Positions 5,165 through 8,296 of a stretch of 8,296 bases of DNA are shown piece by piece. The position numbers and the translations under genes were made by a program. Numbering within the stretch: the stretch's first letter is position 1; each line of letters starts with the position of its first letter. Source of the DNA: Pyrinomonadaceae bacterium (lineage in GTDB: Bacteria > Acidobacteriota > Blastocatellia > Pyrinomonadales > Pyrinomonadaceae). The notes beneath the pieces are model-generated. The model searched no databases. It was not told the origin of the DNA and was given only the letters and a program-made list of their open reading frames with translations. The stretch lies in NCBI GenBank assembly GCA_013812565.1, contig JACCTF010000884.1:1-8296 (forward strand). The letters are read 5' to 3'.

Positions 5165-6841
5165 TCAAGGGATGCGTGATGTAATGGCTTCCGCCTCCAC
5201 ATCAAAGTCAATCTCCGCTTCGAACGTTCGTCCCCACGGCAAGCTGAGAACAAAGTTTGTAATACCATGCGGTTCAAACCTAACGCTTCCCTGTCCATCA
5301 AACTTGACTGCTAAAAATGGATCGGTGAAGTCGCGCCGGAAATCACCAATTTGCGCGCTGACTTGTTCGCGGATAAAGCTCTCAACTCGCTTTTGATTTT
5401 CACCGGCAAGGTTGTTTGGATTCAACTTACTTGACGCCGCCAACTCTTTCGCTTGGGGGCGCACCAACGCATGATAAACATAATCATCCGCCAAGCGGTG
5501 AAGCAAGAATTTGAGTTGCGCATTGCCGACACGTTCGGCGAGATCGCCCGCAATCAGCGCATCGTTCGCCAATCGATGAAGGGACAGCGCATAGACGATG
5601 CCGTGCGACAGCGCTGTGCCGATAGTATTTCCGGCGGTGTTCCAAGAAGCGTAGCCCGTTAATCGTGGAAATAGTTTTCGTTTACGTAAGTGCTCGGTGA
5701 ATCTCGGATCGGCTCCCTGCACATCTCCCACCGGATCAATATCGGCGACGATCACAGGACGCTTCTGCTTGATAGCGCGCTCAACTTGCTCGGCGAACGA
5801 TGGGGCCGCTCCGGCTTCGTGACGTGAAGCGTAGACGTAGAACAAGATGTCTGCATCCTCATCTCGCACAACTTCGCGCCCGCCTGCCGCCGCGATGTGA
5901 AAACTTACGGTGCGATGAAGCGGGCGATCTTCGAAAGGCATAACTTTGTTGCGCGTCGCTTCCGAGGAAAAGACAGCGGCAATACGCGGCGTGTAATTGA
6001 ATCGACGGTTGAGGGCACGCGCCAGCAACAGCATTGCCACCTCGTCAGCCCCTGGTTGGACAACGACTTTTTCGCTGATTCTGAGTTGCGCTGCTTCCCC
6101 AACAAGCCGCTCACGTTCACCGACATGCACGCCGCGCGGCTTGGCATCATCCTGCGACAAGATCAGGTAATCGAGCACACTGCGCCGCACCATTTCGATG
6201 CTCGCTTGATTAATACGGAAGTTGCGACGGCGAGCATCTTTGTAGTCGCTGAGCGCAGCCGCCGGAATTTCGCTCTCCAGTTCCGCGACTTCCTTACGAA
6301 GCTTTGCGTCCTTCGGTCCGTCGGGTGAAATTTCTGCCCACCGCGCGAGTTTGGCGCGGTAAGCTTCATTACGCCCGTCGGCCGTTGGCGCGAGCCGCAT
6401 AATGACGTTGAAGCCGTAGATCGGAAGTCTCGGCGCGACCCGGCGAATTGTTTGCACAATCTCCAGATGCTTCAAAGCTTTATTGAGCGGCGTACGATGA
6501 ATGCGTGAGTTGACGAGTCCGCCATATGCCAACATGTCAATCGAGATGATCGCGGATTCATACCCTTTGACCTCATGCCGCTGCAACCATTCGATGATCA
6601 TTTCAGGATTACCCGGCTCCGTGAATCGCCCGAGCATTGGGCGCGGCGGCGTGACGACTTCCACACCACCGATGCGCCCGATCAGCGTCGGAAATTGCAG
6701 ACACGGCGGGCGATCATCAAGCGGAATGAGCAGGATGCGTGGAGACCGCGACGGACGTGGACGGGATTGTTGCGGCTGCGCGTTGGCTTCAAGCTCGGTG
6801 TAGAACACCACCAACAGCAGACAACAAAGCAGCCTAAGCAT
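5165..6841 (-). CDS. Secreted DUF4127 family protein
   Basis: With the start at 6841 the protein is 558 residues and opens with a clear signal peptide (MLRLLCCLLLVVFYTELEANAQ). An upstream Met at 6952 would add 37 residues before the signal peptide and lies near a candidate -10 box, so I prefer 6841, though its ribosome-binding site is weak. The body carries the landmarks I associate with DUF4127 (PF13552): ILLIPLDDRPP (about 36-46) followed by TPPRPMLGRFTEPG, SIDMLAYGGLV (100-110), LSQDDAKPRG (228-237), QPGADEVAML (262-271), VADIDPVG.. (about 365) and GYASWNTAGNTIGTALSHG (396-414). Several conserved Asp, Glu and His residues hint at an enzyme, but the family has no established function that I know of. 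It begins the minus-strand cluster, divergent from the SIS gene and tightly coupled to the esterase. The family call is strong; function is unknown. Confidence 0.85.
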   Translation of the reverse strand: MLRLLCCLLLVVFYTELEANAQPQQSRPRPSRSPRILLIPLDDRPPCLQFPTLIGRIGGVEVVTPPRPMLGRFTEPGNPEMIIEWLQRHEVKGYESAIISIDMLAYGGLVNSRIHRTPLNKALKHLEIVQTIRRVAPRLPIYGFNVIMRLAPTADGRNEAYRAKLARWAEISPDGPKDAKLRKEVAELESEIPAAALSDYKDARRRNFRINQASIEMVRRSVLDYLILSQDDAKPRGVHVGERERLVGEAAQLRISEKVVVQPGADEVAMLLLARALNRRFNYTPRIAAVFSSEATRNKVMPFEDRPLHRTVSFHIAAAGGREVVRDEDADILFYVYASRHEAGAAPSFAEQVERAIKQKRPVIVADIDPVGDVQGADPRFTEHLRKRKLFPRLTGYASWNTAGNTIGTALSHGIVYALSLHRLANDALIAGDLAERVGNAQLKFLLHRLADDYVYHALVRPQAKELAASSKLNPNNLAGENQKRVESFIREQVSAQIGDFRRDFTDPFLAVKFDGQGSVRFEPHGITNFVLSLPWGRTFEAEIDFDVEAEAITSRIP

Positions 6842-6944
6842 GTCTCGGCGCTGAAAGCGGAACGAAGCTCTTGCTATCAAGATGACCTTTTCATTACTGT
6901 AACCGGCGAAATGGAAAGAGGACCTCCGATTGATGGCCGCGAGA

Positions 6945-6971
6945 ATTACCATGACGGTTCTTTTGTGTCAA
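6945..6971 (-). promoter_or_regulatory. Candidate promoter for the DUF4127-esterase transcript
   Basis: On the minus strand a perfect TTGACA (6971-6966) is followed after 15 nt by GGTAAT (6950-6945, four of six matches to TATAAT). The spacing is shorter than the ideal 17. Transcription would begin near 6935, downstream of the Met at 6952, which agrees with the 6841 start and a leader of about 95 nt. Confidence 0.3.
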
Positions 6972-6988
6972 TGAAGCAACAAAAAGTT

Positions 6989-7061
6989 CGGAGTTAGTGG
7001 TTCGGAGTACGAAGTATGAAAGCCGGGCACTCGCCTGAGCAACCCGATACTCCGAACTCCG
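6989..7061. repeat. Inverted heptamer repeat (CGGAGTT/CGGAGTA) in the divergent gap
   Basis: The left arm has 7-mers in phase: CGGAGTT 6989-6995, AGTGGTT 6996-7002, CGGAGTA 7003-7009, CGAAGTA 7010-7016. The right arm carries TACTCCG 7048-7054 and AACTCCG 7055-7061, the reverse complements. The centre folds further (CGGG 7023-7026 with CCCG 7043-7046; CTC/GAG inside). It occupies most of the promoter region of the SIS gene and ends 34 nt before its ATG. Confidence 0.7.
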
Positions 7062-7081
7062 CGCTTTGGATTATCCATGAT

Positions 7082-7086
7082 GGGAG
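7082..7086 (+). promoter_or_regulatory. Ribosome-binding site of the SIS gene
   Basis: GGGAG lies nine nt before ATG 7096 and supports that start over the second Met at 7105. Confidence 0.6.
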
Positions 7087-7095
7087 CACAACTAC

Positions 7096-8139
7096 ATGTC
7101 ACAGATGCTACAGGAGATCGCCGAGCAACCGACGGCGCTCGCGAAAACAATCCACGAAGAGCAAGGCAAAGTGAAGCGCCTCGGAGAGTTTCTAAAACAA
7201 CGCGGCGTTGAACTCATCGTGCTCGTCGCGCGCGGCAGTTCCGACAATGCGGCGCTGTTCGGTCGTTATCTTTTGGAGATTACGACGGGCATCCCTGTGT
7301 CGCTTTCAGCTCCGTCGGTGTACACGCTCTATGGCGCGCACATGAAGTTGAGTCACGCTTTGGTCATCGGCGTTTCGCAATCCGGCGAAGGAGAAGACAT
7401 CAACCGCGTGTTGGAAACAGCGCGCGCAAGCGGCGCGTACACAGTGGGGATTACCAACGAACCTGCGTCGTCAATGGTCCATCTGGTGGATGAAACGCTG
7501 CTTATGCATGGCGGGCGCGAACGCTCGGTCGCGGCGACGAAAACTTATACGGGACAGATCATGCACTTCTACATGCTGGCCCGAGCGCTCGCGGATGGTG
7601 CCGAGCATCAAGCGAAATTGGACTACGAGCGAATACCGGAGTACGCCGCTCGTGCGCTTGAGCTGCGCCCCGCGATTGAAGCAATGGTTGAGCGTTATGT
7701 CTTTATGGAGAACTGCGTCGTGGTTGGGCGCGGACTTGCGTATGCCAGCGCATATGAATTAGCGCTCAAGCTGATGGAGACCTGCTATGTGGTGGCGGAA
7801 CGTTTTTCGTCGGCCGATTTCTTGCACGGACCACTAGCGATTGTTGATCGCCACTTCCCGATCATCCTCTTTGCGCCGCCGGGCCAGACGCTAGAGAGCG
7901 CAAAAGTTTTGATGGAACGGTTGCATGAACTTCACGCCGACACGCTGGCGATCACCGGAGACGAAGCAGCCGCGCGGATGTGTACACGCTCGATCCAGAT
8001 GCCTGGAAGCATTAACGAGTTTCTCGCGCCCATTCCATACATCATCCCCGGTCAGCTCTTTGCTGCGCTGCTCGCCGATGCCAAAGGACTCAATCCGGAC
8101 GCACCGCGTTCACTGTCGAAAGTGACACGCACGCTTTAA
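7096..8139 (+). CDS. Two-SIS-domain sugar-phosphate isomerase/deaminase (GlmS-C / NagB-II-like)
   Basis: A 347-residue cytoplasmic protein with two SIS domains. SIS1 shows ARGSSDNAA (45-53), the phosphate-binding SQSGEGED (94-101) and RSVAATKTYTGQ (143-154). SIS2 shows GRGLAYASAYELALKLME (211-228, with the family's conserved Glu at 228) and FLHGPLAIVD (242-251). The C-terminus GLNPDAPRSLSKVTRTL matches the closing segment of the family. The N-terminal glutaminase domain of GlmS is absent, so it cannot draw ammonia from glutamine. The likely role is glucosamine-6-phosphate deamination/isomerisation (NagB-II type) or a related ketose/aldose amino-sugar step (AgaS, FrlB-like). It probably works with the ROK protein and transporter nearby in sugar use; this is inferred. 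It is divergent from DUF4127 and followed after 19 nt by the broken DUF6883-like gene. Confidence 0.88.
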   Translation: MSQMLQEIAEQPTALAKTIHEEQGKVKRLGEFLKQRGVELIVLVARGSSDNAALFGRYLLEITTGIPVSLSAPSVYTLYGAHMKLSHALVIGVSQSGEGEDINRVLETARASGAYTVGITNEPASSMVHLVDETLLMHGGRERSVAATKTYTGQIMHFYMLARALADGAEHQAKLDYERIPEYAARALELRPAIEAMVERYVFMENCVVVGRGLAYASAYELALKLMETCYVVAERFSSADFLHGPLAIVDRHFPIILFAPPGQTLESAKVLMERLHELHADTLAITGDEAAARMCTRSIQMPGSINEFLAPIPYIIPGQLFAALLADAKGLNPDAPRSLSKVTRTL

Positions 8140-8158
8140 ACAGTACGAGTGGACAAGC

Positions 8159-8296
8159 ATGCCGAAGCTACCACACGCAAAATGGGCCGTGGTTGATGTT
8201 GCCTAACTGGGCGACTACTCTTTGAACCCGCTGCATGATGCAGGCGAGCACAAGGCGCGAGAGTTTCAAGCAGCGTTAGGACTTACCATTGATGAT
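8159..8296 (+). pseudogene. DUF6883-like gene with in-frame stop, runs off window
   Basis: From ATG 8159 the frame reads MPKLPHAKWAVVDVA, then TAA at 8204-8206, then LGDYSLNPLHDAGEHKAREF and QAALGLTIDD to the window end with no other stop. Both sides of the stop match one family text as I remember it (small DUF6883 proteins: 'lpn..ravVd..KL.dYlLnp.Hp.GrhKArvFaaaLGlt..d'), with the stop exactly where a conserved Lys is expected, so AAA to TAA is the simplest change. A GAGTGGA five nt before the ATG could serve as ribosome-binding site. DUF6883 proteins occur alone beside small DUF4926-type genes or as toxin-module domains; their function is unsettled. A sequencing error or use of a later start cannot be excluded. 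Confidence 0.62.

Noticed and set aside
6923..6927. Strong GGAGG on the minus strand upstream of the DUF4127 gene
   Set aside because: No ATG, GTG or TTG in the gene's frame lies at a usable distance after it, so it does not define a start.
7096..8139. Full GlmS (glutamine:fructose-6-phosphate aminotransferase)
   Set aside because: The N-terminal glutaminase domain with its catalytic Cys is absent, and the start is well placed with its own ribosome-binding site.

Overview
The window reads as a piece of a moderately GC-rich bacterial chromosome carrying a carbohydrate/amino-sugar type locus, with short degenerate repeats in most of its intergenic gaps. The best lineage guess is Acidobacteriota, class Blastocatellia or a relative. 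That guess rests on remembered resemblance: a small cruciform repeat whose wording (CACGCTTGAGCGTG ... GCAGCCTAAAGGCTGC) resembles repeats I associate with that group, the CTCTGTG-type and heptamer (GGAGTCA) repeats, and a broken fragment that looks like the large acidobacterial Oar-like TonB-dependent receptors. No rRNA or marker gene is present, so the assignment is tentative.

Layout. Bases 1-417 (+) are the C-terminal part of a ROK-family protein whose start lies outside the window. A convergent gap (418-649) holds a nested inverted-repeat element. Four minus-strand genes follow. In transcription order they are a secreted DUF4127 protein (6841-5165), a secreted alpha/beta-hydrolase esterase (5131-4142, only 33 nt after the DUF4127 gene), an exported FAD-dependent oxidoreductase (3976-2225) and a 12-helix-type ion-transporter-superfamily permease (1933-650). 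The gap 1934-2224 contains a frameshifted TonB-dependent-receptor fragment, a palindromic repeat and a heptamer repeat. On the plus strand, 7096-8139 encodes a two-SIS-domain sugar-phosphate isomerase/deaminase, divergent from the DUF4127 gene. Close behind it, 8159-8296 is the start of a DUF6883-like gene interrupted by an in-frame TAA.

How the genes may work together: a ROK protein (sugar kinase or sugar-responsive repressor) and a GlmS/NagB-II-like SIS protein flank three consecutive exported proteins and a permease. This fits periplasmic processing of a sugar-derived or esterified substrate, uptake, and entry into central metabolism through an amino-sugar phosphate. The substrate cannot be read from the sequence. 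This is inference from neighbourhood only.

The most unusual part of the window is how its repeats contact genes. One is read in frame as about 30 residues between the start codon and the signal peptide of the FAD oxidoreductase. One directly abuts the start codon of the permease where a Shine-Dalgarno would be expected. One abuts the receptor fragment, and one is a repeat nested inside another repeat. I found no CRISPR array, insertion-sequence transposase, tRNA or rRNA.
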